Shown: one piece after another, positions 24,802-37,591 of the stretch | Layout of the letters: the number at the start of each line of letters is the position of its first letter | Position numbering within the stretch: the first letter of the stretch is position 1 | Assembly: GCA_036785705.1 (NCBI GenBank) | Contig: JAWUZG010000027.1 | Span: 2,523,501 to 2,587,500, forward strand | Origin: Acanthornis magna | Taxonomy: Eukaryota; Chordata; Aves; Passeriformes; Acanthizidae | DNA length: 64,000 nucleotides | Direction: 5' to 3' | Position numbers and translations under genes: made by a program | The notes under the pieces: model-generated | What the model saw: the letters and a program-made list of their open reading frames with translations, nothing else | Databases searched by the model: none | What the model was told of the DNA's origin: nothing

Positions 24802-27800
24802 AACAGCTGTAAGCTCCAAACTATCTCTGACTTGAAAGCATACTTGATTTGTGGTAACTGAAGATTTGGAGGATTAGCTGTAATTATAAGACCAAAATTA
24901 GAAAATATTGACTAGTTTGCAAAAAGCATTAAAGTACAAGGTCAGGGCAGGAGTGGGCATGGGGTGCATACGTACTTCCCCTGTGTCTAAAAGGACCATA
25001 GTAAAAACCCACACATTGAACCCTTATTTTTTCTTTTGAACTTTACAGTACTTCTAAACAAATGTCAGACAAGATTGATCCAAGGGAAGAAGGAAATGGG
25101 CTCTGTGAAACACCAGCACTGAAATCAAGTTACCTGTTTTTTAAGCAAGTGGTCTTTTTTTAACTTCTACCTCAGGATTTCCCTTTAGAACTTGCAACTA
25201 GGGACTACATTGTCCCCCCAGAACTGGAAACTAACACTAGAGTTTCAGAAAACTATCCTAAATATCTTGCTTTATGTATGTGTGCACTGCCTGGTGTTAC
25301 AAAGCACTCCTGCCAGGCTGTGCAGGGTGGTTCTGCCTGCAGCAGAAGGTGTCTGTGCCCCTTTCCTGCATGCTCTCCAGCAGTTTTGCTGTCAGACCCA
25401 GGAGTATTCGACACTAAAGCTTTACCAATTCCTGAATGGCTCCCTGTCCTCGTGAGAGATCATTACTGGGTTTTATCTGCTGGGGCATATCTCTACAAAA
25501 GTGCTAAATTATGCTATGAGGTAATTCAAGGGTAGTAAACCTATAGCAAGAGGAGCTTTCATCCTCTCCAGGATCTCTTGAGATCCACAGCTATGTGTTT
25601 ACAGATAGGCTATTTAGAAGTTTTCTCTAAGTATTTTCCACAATTTTAAGGCCCAGGTTAAACTGCAGGAGAGAGCCTGACATACATATGTAGTGTTGAT
25701 GCCCATGTTAGGTGTTAGTCTGCTTGGTTTCAAAGGCATCTCCAGGAGCTGATTTAAAACATTTACATCAGTGTGCTGCTGAAATCACTGAAACTTAGAG
25801 GTAAGGAGCTAATTATAGATGCTGTGAGCAGACCCATTGGTAGTCATTTCATAGAACTGAATGATGTCATGCCACAGAATAGCTTTGCCATCAGTCTGAC
25901 AGGTGTTTTGCAAAAAGAAATGCAGGTGGGGGATTTGCACGTGTGTTTGTTACAGATATTTTCTAGTTTTTACCATCTCCAGTTCTTCAGGCAAATGAGC
26001 TATTTATTAACTAACTGTTACAATGCCAGGTATAAACATTAACCAAGAAAGTGATGAATCTATACAGAGATGGACAGCTGTTGGCTAAATGTTCACTTTG
26101 ATTACATATATAGAGGCTTCAGTTCTCTCCTGAATTATGGAAAGAAGCATCAACCAGAGCACTGTAAACTGCCTTCAGTGCCATCACTCCCTGCCCACTA
26201 CCTCTGTCTTTGTTAACATCCTTTAAATGTCCAGCTAAGTCAGGGAAAAAAGACCTTATTGCAGAATCTGTATTGAGACTGCTATGGAAAATTTGCCCTT
26301 GATAGTGTCAGACATGTTATTCAGAGTCACTCAGATAGCTACAGCATTCTTAAATGGAATACAACTCACCCTTTTCCCCCTTTAATGTGTTCAGCAGACA
26401 GGTGGCAACCCAACTGCTGGGAAATTCCTAAGTATTTATATCCTTTAACTCTCAAATGATATGAACAAGTAATAGGAAATGTCATGCACTGAGTATATGA
26501 GCAATGTTCCCATTAATCAATCATCCAAAATGAACTGGATTATTATGTTTGTTTGTACTATACTGAGCAAGCTTGATTCTTACTGGCCCTGCTCCATGTG
26601 GAGTTTTATGGGCAGAATCTCTTACAAGTTCACTCTTCTTCCACACGTGCTTTGGCCAGGCACAAGAGATTCACAAATGTAGAATACCACCAAGATGCAA
26701 TTGTCTAATTTCTGGTGCCAGCATTTGACTTCCACTTAGACATAATTTTTAACTGACTATAGAAGCTGTGAGGCAGCACAGATCCATTCCTGGAAAATGA
26801 GATCTTTAGTTGCTCTAAACCAGTCATTAGACCCCACATGTTTTAGAGACAACTGGGATTTTGAGAATGAAGTCTAAACAAAACAAATGATTTTTTAATT
26901 CCTAGTTTCAAGAAGAATGGTTGATTCACAGCTTAGGTTGGTGACAAGGGTCTTACACATCAATTCAAAGAACAAAACTGGGATTTGTGAGTTACACTGC
27001 AGGTCTCATCCGCCTCGGTTCCTGATGATCTTTCATCAGTTTTGGCAGCAGACTACTGCTTTTAATGGATGTGTCAGAGGGCGTCCTGTGAGACAGGAAA
27101 TCACAGGGAATCCCAGAAAAGCACCGTTGTGTACATTCCTGGAACAACTCACTTAATATCGAAAAAAACTCTCAGCAAAGAGCATGTAGTGCCAGACAGG
27201 TTGCCCTCACTACCAGTGTGGTACAGATTCTCACTGGGTAGACACAATCTTTGCAGGCAAGTACCCTGAGGCAAATTTCTCTGCAACACATGTATTTGGT
27301 GGGCACTGCAGGGTGACACTCTCAGGTCCAAATCCCTGGTGCCAGACAATTTACAGTGTGGTTTGCACTCCTCTCTGAACACAATATGGGCTCTACAGCC
27401 ATGTTCCCACCAAAATACATTGAAGTGCCATTAGGAAGAACCGAAAAGGAGCGAAAGTTGCCCAAATTCTAGAGATTGAATTCCTGAAACGTCTGTTTGA
27501 AAGACAAGAGGCTCAAACCTGGAGCATACCTGTGTAAACTCATGAAAACAAAACAGGTGCCTTATGGATTGCAGGAATTACAGGTGTCCCTGAATCTCTA
27601 GTGCTGGCAGTCTGTATAAATAAATGAAAATAATTTCAAAAAATGATAAAGCTCCTCAGCATAATAAATCATTCATAACAATTTATATGGCTTTGTTGCT
27701 TAGCCTTTGTATGTTTTGGCTTATACATTTCACAATCTGGCTGCACTTCTGAGAATAAGCAAGTACAATACTGCCCTTTTTCACCACTTGAGAAGTGTTG

Positions 27801-28617
27801 AGAAACATTTAACTGGAAGTAAATATACCCCGTGTGCAGCTACACTGTCAACTTATGAATAGCTATAGAAAGGTATGCAATTCAGAAAATGACTCTGGGA
27901 TTTTTTAAAGATATATTTGTTTTTCCATTTGTTACTAGGGATTTTGGTGTTGTTGTTGAAGGATTTAATACTTTCATTCCTTAAATTACATATTTATGGC
28001 CTTGACTCATTTTATTCCAGGGCCTTTTTTCACACCTCTACCAAAGTCAAAGGGCCTCCCAATGGATGTAAATGTGATTTGCCACCATTAAAATATCCAA
28101 TTGCTAAGCACAACAACAACTTTTATCTGTCCAATAAAATCCTAAAGCCTTACTGCATCAGAGGCATGCCCCAGAGAGAAAAAGTAGAGACAGGATTGAG
28201 TATGTTTTTAACACCCACTGAGATGAATCAGTTCAAATACATTGTGTCCTTTTGTACAATTATTGCAGAGTCTCTCTTCAACATAAATTTAAGCTTGCTT
28301 GTAAACTTTAATTGTGTGTTACTTTAGTAATTTTTACAGTATAAATTCATCTGCAATAACATGACTTTAGAATATTTGGTTTAGTAATAATAGGATTAAT
28401 CTTACAGTATCTATATTTTTAAAGAACTCACTTCATCATGAAATCAACTTGCTCATAGACTTTAAACATAGAAATTCATACACTGAAATTTCATAATATG
28501 ATAGGACTGTCCTGATGTTTGACAGGTAAAGTTTCAGCCAAGGACACTGATGCAATGAGATTTCTCCATGTAAAATAATACAAGAGATAGGACTCATGAC
28601 TGCCCCATACAACAAAT

Positions 28618-28835
28618 CAGGTTGGAAGGGACCTCTGGAGGCCAGCTGGTCTAACTCCCTGTCCACAGCAGAGCCAATCTCAACATTCAGTTCAGCTCCA
28701 AAGTTCCATCAGGTGGCTCAGGACCTTGTCTGTTCCAGCACTGACTGTCTCCAAGGATGGAGAAGCCCCTCTAGGCACCTGCTGCAGTGTTTGACCACTC
28801 TCATTCTAAAGAGCTTTGCTCTATTGCCAGACAAC
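28618..28835 (-). mobile_element. CR1 LINE fragment, minus orientation
   Basis: The plus strand shows GGTTGGAAGGGACCTCTGGA, GGCTCAGGACCTTGTC, CCAAGGATGGAGAAGCCCC and GTGTTTGACCACTCTCATTC, the reverse complement of the CR1 3' region. The last tail repeats are absent, so the 3' end is slightly trimmed. Confidence 0.85.
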
Positions 28836-31800
28836 AGATGTAAACTGAATGACTGACAAAGAGTAACTCGCTCTGCTTCTGTTGGATTAGCAAGATGAAC
28901 TGGCTCATGTTGCATTATAACAATGCCAGATCCACAGCAAGTGAAGTGTCAGGACCACACAGTAAGAAGCAGAGGGTAGGAAACTGTGAGGTAGAGATAG
29001 ATGGGCTCAGCCAAGGCACCTGCCTGCATCTTCCCAAGCTCTGTAAACCCATGCCACTGACACGTGTTGGTTCACTCTTTCCCTACCACTTGCTGGGCAG
29101 CCTTGTTCCTATTTTGCCATCTCCTCTCCAGTGGCTGAAACTTTTGTTCACATGCTGACCATGCTCTTCTCTCAGCTTTCAGCATTAGTACAACTGCAGC
29201 CTGCTCTCCTGCTGGCATTAGATGGTACGAAGGTATTTGAAATGAATCATCAGTTGTAATAGCCATTTTTCTTAAACTGTGGCTGACATCATTTAATTGT
29301 AGGTCCTAATACAAAATAACAGATGAATAAACATGTAATTTCTGCAACTTAGTAATTAGACAGGCCCTTCTAACAGGGCCTTCTTTTTCTTTTTACATTC
29401 TGGAACTCAAATTGCATCTACCATTTTCCCATAAATGTCTCCACTGACTGGCTCACAAAAGACTGTGTCCTCATATGTTCCCGTCTAGGAAGTTGTTCTG
29501 AGCTTTCACAGCTGCTGAGAAAAAATGTCTTGGAAAGTCACATCCTCTACTTGAAATTCCCCCTCTTAAAAAACCTTCTGCCCCATTTGATTTTGTAATA
29601 TCCCATTTAGATTTGAAATGCTCATGAAGAGGCACATTCTTCACCGTAACTTTATCTGGATCTCATCATCATTTGATCAATGGCTTGAAACAATTTTTAG
29701 TGACTGGAGAGTCAAAAAGCCAAATTTATATCTGAAGTAAGCACAAGCAGCTTCAATTAAGTCATGAGAAGTCTGAGGCAGACCTTCACAAAGAAAATAA
29801 AACATTGTATTTGCAGCCCTATGCTTCACCCTGATTGATCTTCTCCCCTTCTTTTTGCAGGCTGAACATAAACCAGGGTTTTACACATCTTTAATATGTT
29901 AATGATTCTTCCCTGGCTACAAGGGGAACAAGTGGCAAACTGCTTTGAAGTAGATATGCTCTTGCAAGATTTTCAACCCCTCTGCAGAGCTAAAAGAGTT
30001 GTACCCACACCTAACATACCAAAGCCAGCTTGTTCCTGACCATGGGAAGGGTAGTCAAGAAGACAATATAAAAATAAACCAGCAGTCCTTCACCTCACCT
30101 CCACCTTGCATCTAAAAAAAAAAATAAATAAAAAAATACATGCTCTGAAATTTTCACATGCTTCTTTTCCCTGTAACCTGATATTTTCACCTGTCTTTCT
30201 CAACAAACTCCGCTCTCTGTTGTTGACAATTGAGCTAGTCTCAGACTGACAATTTTCTGACCAGTGCATTCAACAAAATAAGGCTCTGTTCAGAGTTAAT
30301 AGTCTTTTATCCTAAGAATGTTTTTACTGTAAGGCCAAAATATTGATGTTCTGGGTGTTATCCACTTAAAAGTTTATATGAATGAAAGCTTATAAATGCA
30401 GGTCATTGTGGTGCTCATGCCCTTCTTTCCCACAGCAACAACAAATAGTAATTAACTTGGTTTTCTTTCCCCTTTTAGAACTCAAGTTTATTTTTCATGT
30501 CTATTATGGGTTTGTCTGTCTTTTCCTTTTTCATCTATTAAGTACATTTTAATGACCCCACGGAATAGAAATCTCTTTCACAATCCATTTGAATAACAAT
30601 GGAGTTTCACTTGCATATTACTGCAGCACCCAAACTGCACTTCAGAGTTAAATAAACAGCAACCTATCAAATCCACAATGTTTAGGATACCTGTAAGTGT
30701 CAGGAGATGTTAACAGTAGGCAGAAACAACAAAATGGATTATGAGAAATGCTGAAGGCTCTAAAACTGTCTGAAAATATTCCCTCCTATGTAAATATCGT
30801 GAAAAGTATTTTAAAATAAATATAAATAAACTGCTCTTCATTACCACGGGTTATACATTCTCTTTCTATATTCAGACTTTTAAACTATTTTCCTGTGAGC
30901 TCACTTTTGCATGCTGTCAAGACACTAACTTTGTACTTAATGGTTTATATTGACCCAAATGACATCTCACATATCACAACTTTCAAACATTTTATGAATG
31001 CTGTACTTTTTTTTATCGTATCCTTGGTGTTCCTAAGAAAATATTTCGTTATTAGAAAAACAGGAAGTCTAAAATTTATTTAAGGCTGGTAATTACTATA
31101 TCCCACATAATTTAAGTGCTCAAGCAGTTAAAAAGAAGGATATGAATAGTCAAAGACCTCATACATTTTATGCTGCCCTTATAATAAACGCAAGTACATT
31201 TTACTTCTGATTCATCATTGGCCACAAACAAAACATGAACACACAAAGCCGTTCTCCAGATAGTATAAATTAGCATAGCAACTGAAGTGTGAGTTGAGCA
31301 ATGATGATTTACACCATCTGTGCTTACAGCCCATTACTAGTTGATTTCAATAGAAGTGTATCAGCCTACAGACAAGTGACTAACAGTGAGTAAGAGCAAA
31401 AAGTAAGTGAAGTGGGTGTTTATTGTGACAACTATCTTAATTTCTGGAATGTGTTTGTGATTTTTTTAATATTTCAGCTTTTTTGTTGGTTTTATTTAAA
31501 TATTTTCTCTTTGGATAGATAGGAAAGTGAGAAATGTTACTAGTTAAGTTTTTCAGTGGCTGTAGATTTGTCTGAACTTGCTGTTTCTTGAGAACAATAT
31601 TTCTTTACTCTGTTTCCTGATGACAACATGTTATTATGCTCTTTTTCTGTAAATAGTATTTATTGTGATCTCAAATTTCAAATGCCTCCTCAAAATTTCG
31701 TCTTGCTGTTTCATACAGAAGTGGCTTGACCATCAAAATACTAACTTCTTTTTCTGTTAAAGATTATTAGAATTTATCAAAACCCCCTAAGCTTCACAAA

Positions 31801-31888
31801 CGCCATCCATAGAACCAGAAATAGTTGTTACTTCTTCCTTTGTCTTTTCACATTGTCTTACATTATATTTTTCACTTTCAGCCTTTGT

Positions 31889-31905
31889 ATGTGTGTGTGT
31901 GTGTC
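31889..31905. repeat. (TG)n microsatellite
   Basis: A short pure GT run. Confidence 0.85.
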
Positions 31906-34292
31906 TCTAAGTGTAAACTAAGCCGACAAACTTTTGTGCAAGTGTTTAATTTTAATAATTGCCTGCTCAGGTAAGTAAAAAGTTGCTATTTCTTTTCTGA
32001 GAGAAGAGAGAAGAGGTAAAAGGACGAATTAGTGGTTAGATTTGAAATTTAAGAGAACTTGGTCCAGTTGTCTGATCTGTAACCATCTTGCTACACTACC
32101 TTGGATAAGTTATTTTATCTCAGTAACTCAGACTTACGCCCATAAAACATGGTCTCATGATACTCCTCTGTCCCACAAAGGACTTAAAAAATAAAAGGTA
32201 CTCAGAAACTACAGAGATTGTAGAGATAGGAATAATGTAAATTCCTACTGAGTAATGGATACAGGGTTTATGAAGTAAGGAGATACAGGAAAGCAAACAG
32301 CTGATGCTCTCCTTCCTTTTTTCTCTGTACTTTCTGCTGCTCCAGTTCCTGTAATTCTTCTTTCCTCTTTCATTGCTCCAAATCACCACTGTTGTCCTGC
32401 AGAGAACAAGAATATTGCTTCATCTTTTCTTGTATTCCCAGCTCAAATCCACATATCTCCATTGAACCTAGACCCCTCCACTTGCATACCAACCCCAGCT
32501 TGTTGGATAGGCCGTGAATCTGGCAGTCCTAGAGAAGATATAGAGAACTAGAGCTATGAAAACTACCTGCAGTGGCAGACTAGTGAGGCTATTCTCATTT
32601 AACCATTTTCCAGAGGGATAGGGCTTCCAAGGTCTGGTGCAAACCTGGAAGGAAAGAATGGGGAGATACTGAGTGTTCCCAGTTCACTGTTTACCCCTGA
32701 GCACTGCAACTTGCCACCCCACATCTCTCATGCTGCTCAAATCCCTCCTCTGTGGACTGAGCTCTGTGATCTCCCGCTGATCTACAGCTCAAAACTTTTC
32801 TCTCTCTGCTGCTCTTTCCCCACTCTCAGTCCTTCATCTTCTATAGCTACTGATTTCCAAATCCTCGTGTTTCCATTGCTGCTCTCCCACAAACCTGTGC
32901 TGCTCTAACTGCGGTACCCTGCTCTCTATGCCAACAAAGCAAGAGGTGTCTAAAAATGCTATGAATGTTTCAATGTGGGTATCTCAGCAACACTTCTACT
33001 TTTAAATACCCCAAAGAACTCTCGGTAGCAGTCCTGTCTGATACAAAAGTCTGCTCTGAAACCAGATTAGGCCCGACTTCTCACTGCCCCTGAAGCTGTC
33101 CATGAAAAAGTCATCACCTCACTTCCCATCTGGTGACTTGGGTTTCCCCTAATCTGTTTCAGCCAAAACAAACCAGTGCAGCTGACTTCTACTATTTAAA
33201 CTGCTTAAGCTGCTCTGGTTGGCTTTGGCCAAAACAAGCTTGGGAGGGACTGAATGAGCAGCTTGCAGGTAGGGAGGGGAGGTGGCAGCCTTTGGCAGAA
33301 GACAGCCACTATGGTGACTGGGAGCTGTCCGGGAATGGTAACCTCTTCAACAGCTCCACTTCAGCCCGTGAAGGAAGTGGGCACCCACAAGGGGATTTTA
33401 AAGCATGGTAAATTCTGGGTTTATAGTTCAGTTCTCACTTGTTTCGCAAGAGCTTTCCCTGGCAAACCACTCCTTCCCACTACGCAGAAACCATGATGAC
33501 GTTACTCAGTCTGTCATTCACATTTCCCCTGTTTAATCACTGCTAACTGATTAACCAAGTGAAGTGCCACAAAAGCCATTAGCTGGAAAAGGAACAAAAG
33601 CTACACTAGCTTTTACTAATAAAGAAGAAAACCTTTGTAAATAAGGTGCATGACCTCCAGCTCTTGAAAGTACCCAGCTATCGTCCCGCCCTGGCCCCCA
33701 GGAATAGGGGCAGTGAGGGGTGACACACTTGCAGCCTCTCCTGCCAGAAGTGGGACATGAACTGGTAGGACACAGGGGAGTGTCAGAGTTCGAGGGCTGT
33801 TACACAGCCCATTGGATAGCCACCATAATGTCTTTTGCCCATGTTTTACCATATAGATACTTCTGATCTTATAAGCCTAATAAGGAGACACGAGAAAGGA
33901 ACACTAACTCTTTCGGTACCATTTTCTCAAAAAGGAGCAGTGAGCTGAGGTCAAAAAAATCCATCACCAGAAGTGCAGCAAAATACATTTCATAGAATTG
34001 ACAGAGTTTAAAAACATGGGGAGGGGAGGTCAGCAGCCAGGGACACCAGCAAAGTCCAGATGGCTCAGGTGTTTGCCAAACTAAGGCTGGACTCTCTCTT
34101 GGTTTGTACCTCCAGTTCAGATAATTTCCAGAAGCTTGCTGTGCAAGCAGTAGGGAGGAACGAAAGGCTCTCAGAGGGGGGAAAAAAAAGAGTTAAGCTG
34201 GAATTAGACTTTGACATGTAAAGGAGTTACTGCTCCTACACGAGTAGCCACAGCCAGCCTGAGGGATGTCAGCTGCCAACACGCTCACGCTT

Positions 34293-35646
34293 TGTTCACT
34301 GCAAACAGGAGGTAAAGGATGCAGCTCCTACTCTCAATGAAGTTAGGTCTGATGCTGCTGTGTTTGAGTCCTCCTGGTCTCCTTCTGTTTGTGTCTTCAG
34401 GTTAGCAATGAACCTGTCCAGTTTCACCCTGCAATGTTCTCCCAGATCAGACTCTTGGCTCAAGCTCAGCTGAAAAGAAAAAGTTATTCTTAGTAATAAT
34501 TTCAACATGCAGGAATTAATTGTAATACCACTGGTTTTGTAACCCCTTTTATCACATTAGGAAAAAGAAATATCCTGACTCTATATTGAAAAAGCTTTAA
34601 CTTGCTGCTCTAGTACAGACTTTTCTGCATATATCCTTTTCTTCAGCTAAAAAGAAAAATATTTTCAAAAGTTCACAAGGACTTCTTATTCTTACAGTTT
34701 TACAGTCAGGAAACTTTTCCAGCCTTACAATTTAAACAAAACCCAAACCTGTTACGTAAGGTGTTACTGAGTTGAGATGACACAAGGGAAGAGAGAATTG
34801 AAACGTCTTTCCTCCTCACCACTCACCTCTCTCCGCTTCTCTTTGTGAGGATAACCGTGCTGGAACTATTTGTTCCTGCACTTTTCTGGACTGAATGAGC
34901 TGGGGCACTGGCCGTCACCTCCAGTTTCTCTGGCACGCTCTCTGATCCCCTTCGTCAAAATGGGTCAGTTCTAACTCCATTAACCAGCAGTTAATTGTGC
35001 AGATTTTTAATACTGTGGGCACTTTGGGGGTTTGGGAAAGGCATCTTCAGGGCCTCTGGTTAATTGAGACACAAGGGCAAAACTGCTTTTCAGCTACTGG
35101 AAAAGGGACACATGCAAAATAGTGAATATCATCCCGATGTTAATTGCTTTACCATAATTTTTTCACTGCTTTTGATCTTTCTTTTGTGTCTCTCATGGAG
35201 CTTGGGCTTCTCTCTCCTGCATGCCCTGCACTCCCTCACACAAGACATGACTGTTCAGTAAGAGTGCCAACAAAGCTTTCTCAAGAGACAGTTCACAACT
35301 CCTTAATACTAGGCCTTTCATCAAGGTGGCTCTTGGTCAATTTTGCCAGGATGGAGCCCACCACCATGTAATTTGTTCTGAGTTACCTGCTTCCTGAAAC
35401 ACCAACCACACATACCATTTTACTGTGAGTGATAGCCATGTTCTTTTCTGAAGGTACTTTGAAGAGAGAGCCGCCAAGAACGTAAGGACCCATGCAGTTA
35501 ATCCTCTTTCTCATGCTGTGTTCCAAAGGTTTCTGGCACAGGGATTCAAAAGCCATCAGAGGTGATGGACTGGAGTTTGAATTTTGGTGTACAAGTTGTC
35601 TTGCATACCCAGCAGCGCTGGCAGGCTCCCCATAGTAATGATGCCT
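34293..35646 (-). other. Exon-like segments of a possible unrecognised minus-strand gene
   Basis: Three minus-strand segments have the look of exons. Segment A (35646-35416) has a strong CTCTCTCTCAG acceptor, 77 open codons (including MAFESLCQKPLEHS and GGSLFKVPSEKN) and an ATG|GTATGT donor. Segment C (about 34940-34827) ends at GAGAG|GTGAGT. One frame of it is open for about 37 codons with a strong purine-first codon bias (including VPEKLEVTASAPAH). Segment D (34473 to 34298) has a strong CTTTTTCTTTTCAG acceptor and 58 open codons to a TGA. The frames do not chain cleanly. C in its best frame ends with two spare bases, and joined to D it stops after one codon; D's long frame needs a different frame of C. 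I do not recognise the product. It could be a transcript leaving the CpG island on the opposite strand, a decayed gene, or chance. Confidence 0.2.
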
Positions 35647-35884
35647 CTGAGAGAGAGAGGATGGCAGAATATTGTATCATACCTGGAAGACAGATGCGTA
35701 AGACAGACAGGACGCATGCAGCCTCTGAAGGATGTACCTTGTGAGGTCAGAATGGTGCTTGCGACAACAGGTATGTGTCGGACAGAAATAACATATAATT
35801 CGGTGCATCTGCATAGTTTTCCACTGGGTGGTTTCAGATTTTTAAATTCATTTAGCAAGATTGTTTAAAGGGCAAAGGCCCTCA

Positions 35885-35998
35885 GTGTTCCATGTGGCCC
35901 AGTGCTCTACCCACCTCAGTGACAGGGGTTGGAACTGGCTGACATTTAAGCTCCCTTCCTTCCCTCAACCACTCTGTGATTTTATGATCCCGTAACAC
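35885..35998 (+). mobile_element. CR1 LINE 3' end fragment, plus orientation
   Basis: A diverged GTGGCCCAGTGCTC block is followed by GGGGTTGGAACTGGCTGA, CTCCCTTCCTTCCCTCAACC and the tail ATTTTATGAT. It is the terminal part of CR1 and lies about 0.1 kb left of the minisatellite. Confidence 0.8.
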
Positions 35999-36118
35999 CA
36001 TCACAGGAGGATGTGACACCTTCACACCGCGGTGGTTCTGCACTGCACCGCACAATGGCACACTGTAAAAGGAAAGGCCACGACAGTATTTACAGATGCC
36101 CCCTCCGCTGGTGCAGGG

Positions 36119-36482
36119 CAGCAGTGAGGGGAGGTGGCCGAGGGGGTCAAGGCTGAGGGGGCAGAGTCTGAGAGGGCCGAGGCTGAGGGGGCCGAGGCCG
36201 AAGGGGCTGAGGGGGCCAAGGGGGTCAAGGCCGATGGGGCCGAGGCTGAGGGGGTCAAGGCCGAGGGGGCCGAGGCCGAGGGAGCCGAGGCCGAGGGAGC
36301 CGAGGCCGAGGGGGCCGAGGCCGAGGGGGCCGAGTCTGAGGGGGCCGAGTCCGAGGGGGGCGAGTCCGAGGGGGCCGAGGCTGAGGGCTCGAGGCCGAAG
36401 GGGCCGAGGCTGAGGGGGTCAAGGCCGAGGGGCCGAGTCTGAGGGGGCCGAGTCTGAGGGGGCCGAGTCCGAGAGAGCCGAG
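36119..36482. repeat. 15-bp G-rich minisatellite (about 24 units)
   Basis: The unit is close to GAGGCCGAGGGGGCC, with variants in which GGCC is replaced by GTCT, GTCC or GCT, or GCC by GTCAAG. The plus strand is very rich in G and A. Because the period is a multiple of three and the unit lacks stops, it keeps long frames open on both strands: a repeating Ala/Glu/Gly pentapeptide on plus and Pro/Ser/Ala or Arg/Pro pentapeptides on minus (the frame 36831-36022 is 269 codons). I read these frames as by-products of the repeat and not as proteins. Confidence 0.92.
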
Positions 36483-36875
36483 GCGTCGCGAGGCGCCACA
36501 TGCCCGGCAGGCCGCGGGCCGCGCGGGGAAGGAGCCGCGGGCGGGGCGGGCCTTGCGGAGAGGCCGGAGCGGAGCGGAGCGAGGGCCGGGCGAGGGGCGG
36601 GGAAACGCCGCGGCGGCGGCTCGGTTGAATCGCTCCGCGGCCGCGGCTCCTCCCAGGGGCGGCCCGGCGGCTGTCGCTGGAGGCCGGGGGCAGCGGGTCC
36701 GTGTTTCCCCTGGGGACAGGGAGAGACACCCCCACCCCCCCCCCCAGCCATCGCCTCCCGCCGCCGGGGCTGCGCGGCCGCCGGCAGCCCGCAGGGATCC
36801 TCTCTCGCCGCTCCTCCTCTTTCTCCTTCACCCTCTCCCCCCACCTTCACCCCCCGGCTGAGTTCATTCACTGGG

Positions 36876-36923
36876 ATTGGTTTCAAATGACGCCATCGCT
36901 TTATTTTTACACCAATGACCTCA
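36876..36923 (+). promoter_or_regulatory. Core promoter cluster: two CCAAT boxes and CRE-like sites
   Basis: In order: an inverted CCAAT (ATTGG, 36876-36880), TGACGCCA (36888-36895), a direct CCAAT (36912-36916) and TGACCTCA (36916-36923). The two CCAAT boxes face each other about 35 bp apart with CRE/AP-1-like sites between and next to them. This AT-richer block inside the island is the best candidate for the core promoter. Factor names are inferred from motif likeness. Confidence 0.5.
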
Positions 36924-37366
36924 TCTCAGCAGCTTGAAGTTTACTGACCAGCAAAACTCTTTTCTCTCGCTCGTTCCTCTCCTTGTGCCTGCTCTTCCCG
37001 GGCGTTTGTCGTCGTTTGGGTCATTCGGGGAACCTAAGGCTTTAAAAAACAAAACAAAAACAACAAAAAGACCAAACACACACAAAAATCCCCAACCCCT
37101 CCAAACTTTTTCCCTGCTCCCGAGCTTTTCGGTGTGTGTGTCCCCCCTCATCAGTGTCCCCTTTTAATTTTTTCAAGCCATCTTGGGAGGGAGGGGGGAA
37201 GGAGAGGGAAAAAAGAGCTCCAGAGCTCCAAATGTTTCCTTTTTCTGCTCCTCTCCCCTACCACCTTCACGCTTCCCACTCTTAAAAAAAAAAAAAAGGA
37301 TAGAATATATTTTTTCTCTTCTAATTTCAAAATTGCTGGGGCTCGGTTGTTGTTTTTTGGGTGAGT

Positions 37367-37381
37367 TCCCCCCCCCCCCCC
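37367..37381. repeat. Poly-C tract
   Basis: Over a dozen consecutive C inside the probable 5' UTR exon; the minus strand is therefore a G run. Confidence 0.9.
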
Positions 37382-37469
37382 TTATTGAAGAAGAGGGAAA
37401 AGAGGAGCTTTCCCAGCGACTGGAAGGAGACAAAGTTGTTTCGGGCGGCAGCGGCGAGGCTGGTGGGCA

Positions 37470-37502
37470 ATGACTGCTATCCTTGCCGAGGGGACAGGCT
37501 GA
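37470..37502 (+). other. Short upstream ORF (10 codons) near the exon 1 donor
   Basis: ATG ACT GCT ATC CTT GCC GAG GGG ACA GGC TGA, with G at -3 (GGCAATGA). It ends 21 bases before the splice donor. If this exon is a 5' UTR, the frame could dampen translation of the main frame. It could equally be without effect. Confidence 0.3.
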
Positions 37503-37591
37503 CAGACTGACAGGGCTGACACAGTAAGTGCCGGAGCAGCGCACGGACCCCCGGCCCCGGGGAAGCCAAGCCGGGAGGGGGCCGAGGGCCC

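Larger units (their letters stand above)
18997..34292. other. Intergenic region between CREBL2 and the exon-like cluster
   Basis: About 15 kb of AT-rich DNA without any recognisable exon. It holds a long T tract (19702-19740), CR1 fragments at 24095-24225 and 28618-28835, and short CA, TA and TG repeats. Open frames of up to 136 codons (27917-28327, plus strand) have no recognisable similarity and read as chance translations. Confidence 0.7.
36930..37523 (+). other. DUSP16: Probable 5' non-coding exon (DUSP16 exon 1)
   Basis: The 3' boundary is a consensus donor, ACA|GTAAGTG, at 37524. The 5' boundary is a guess from the promoter cluster just upstream. The segment has T-, A- and C-rich tracts and no long plausible coding frame, as expected for a 5' UTR. 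It ends with a short upstream frame (37470-37502). Confidence 0.4.

Noticed and set aside
36022..36831. 269-codon minus-strand frame rich in Pro, Ser, Ala and Arg
   Set aside because: Much of its length is the 15-bp minisatellite translated, and the remainder is CpG-island DNA. The repeat period keeps frames open on both strands.
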